Below, in pieces: positions 6,012-6,276 of a DNA stretch of 6,276 bases (position 1 is its first letter; each line of letters opens with the position of its first letter). The stretch is from Deltaproteobacteria bacterium. GTDB taxonomy: Bacteria > Desulfobacterota > Syntrophia > Syntrophales > UBA2192. The position numbers and the translations under genes were made by a program. The notes beneath the pieces are model-generated. The model was given only the letters and a program-made list of their open reading frames with translations. It ran no database searches and was not told the origin of the DNA. Where the stretch lies: the NCBI GenBank assembly GCA_026388445.1, contig JAPLJU010000187.1:1-6276 (forward strand), given 5' to 3'.

Positions 6012-6276
6012 CGATTATTAGCCGATACATCACCAGAGAGTTTCTGAAGTTATTCAGCCTGGTCCTTCTGTCCTTCATGTCGATCTATCTGATCGTCGAT
6101 TTCTTTGAGCGGATCCGGATGTTTCTCAGCAACCAGGCCACCATCGGCCAAATGATCTCCTATTTTCTGTACACGGTGCCGATGGTTGTCGCACAGGCCA
6201 TCCCGGCCTCGGTCCTTCTGGCGACCCTGCTCACCTTCGGCATGTTCTCAAAAAACCATGAACTGGTCGCTTTAAA
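6008..6276 (+). CDS. lptG: LPS export ABC transporter permease LptG, N-terminal part (cut by window end)
   Basis: This is the second permease of LptB2FG. It starts with GTG at 6008 inside the GTGA overlap with the lptF stop, implying translational coupling; there is no strong Shine-Dalgarno of its own. The 89 visible residues begin MTIISRYITREFLKLF. They include a first membrane segment (about 13-33), the VDFFERIRMFL stretch after it, a second membrane segment (about 55-80) and SKNHELVAL at the cut. The last motif is equivalent to the NELTVMKSAG coupling loop of LptF. About three quarters of the usual 350-400 residue protein lie beyond the window, so the remaining domains cannot be checked. 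Confidence 0.92.
   Translation, partial: MTIISRYITREFLKLFSLVLLSFMSIYLIVDFFERIRMFLSNQATIGQMISYFLYTVPMVVAQAIPASVLLATLLTFGMFSKNHELVAL

Overview
The window looks like a chromosomal stretch of a Gram-negative, lipid A-making bacterium with moderately high GC. It fits best a deltaproteobacterium (Desulfobacterota, perhaps Syntrophia-like). This is inferred from the pairing of a pyruvoyl-dependent arginine decarboxylase with agmatinase, an LpxH-type phosphoesterase and an lptF-lptG pair, not from a phylogenetic marker.

Left edge (1-335): the 3' end of a tyrosine recombinase gene runs rightward into an initiator tRNA gene on the opposite strand. Its last codons cross the tRNA's rho-independent terminator and the 3' half of the tRNA, and its stop codon overlaps the CAT anticodon. 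This is the edge of an integrative element lodged at tRNA-fMet; the rest of the element lies to the left, outside the window. A tandem 11-bp repeat inside the integrase tail may be an arm-type binding site.

Middle (452-4595, all minus strand): reading with transcription from right to left, the genes are a PHP-domain phosphoesterase, an LpxH-like UDP-2,3-diacylglucosamine hydrolase, agmatinase (SpeB), pyruvoyl-dependent arginine decarboxylase (PvlArgDC) and a REC-GGDEF diguanylate cyclase. SpeB and PvlArgDC are 23 nt apart and together convert arginine to agmatine to putrescine. PvlArgDC appears to start at a CTG codon with an excellent Shine-Dalgarno sequence. The first ATG in its frame would remove the Ser-Ser self-cleavage site that makes the pyruvoyl cofactor, so ATG/GTG/TTG-only gene calling would truncate the gene into a dead enzyme.

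Right (4596-6276): a 216-bp divergent control region holds a possible promoter for each direction, a 12-bp perfect palindrome and two hairpins. It separates the minus-strand genes from lptF and the start of lptG (plus strand, GTGA overlap, cut by the window end), the membrane subunits of the LPS export ABC transporter. LpxH and LptFG on the two sides of the region share an outer-membrane lipid theme.

I do not see a new defence or mobile system. The points most worth checking are the CTG start, the integrase tail encoded by tRNA DNA, the unusual C1-U72 mismatch in the initiator tRNA, and the GNHD motif in the LpxH-like protein.
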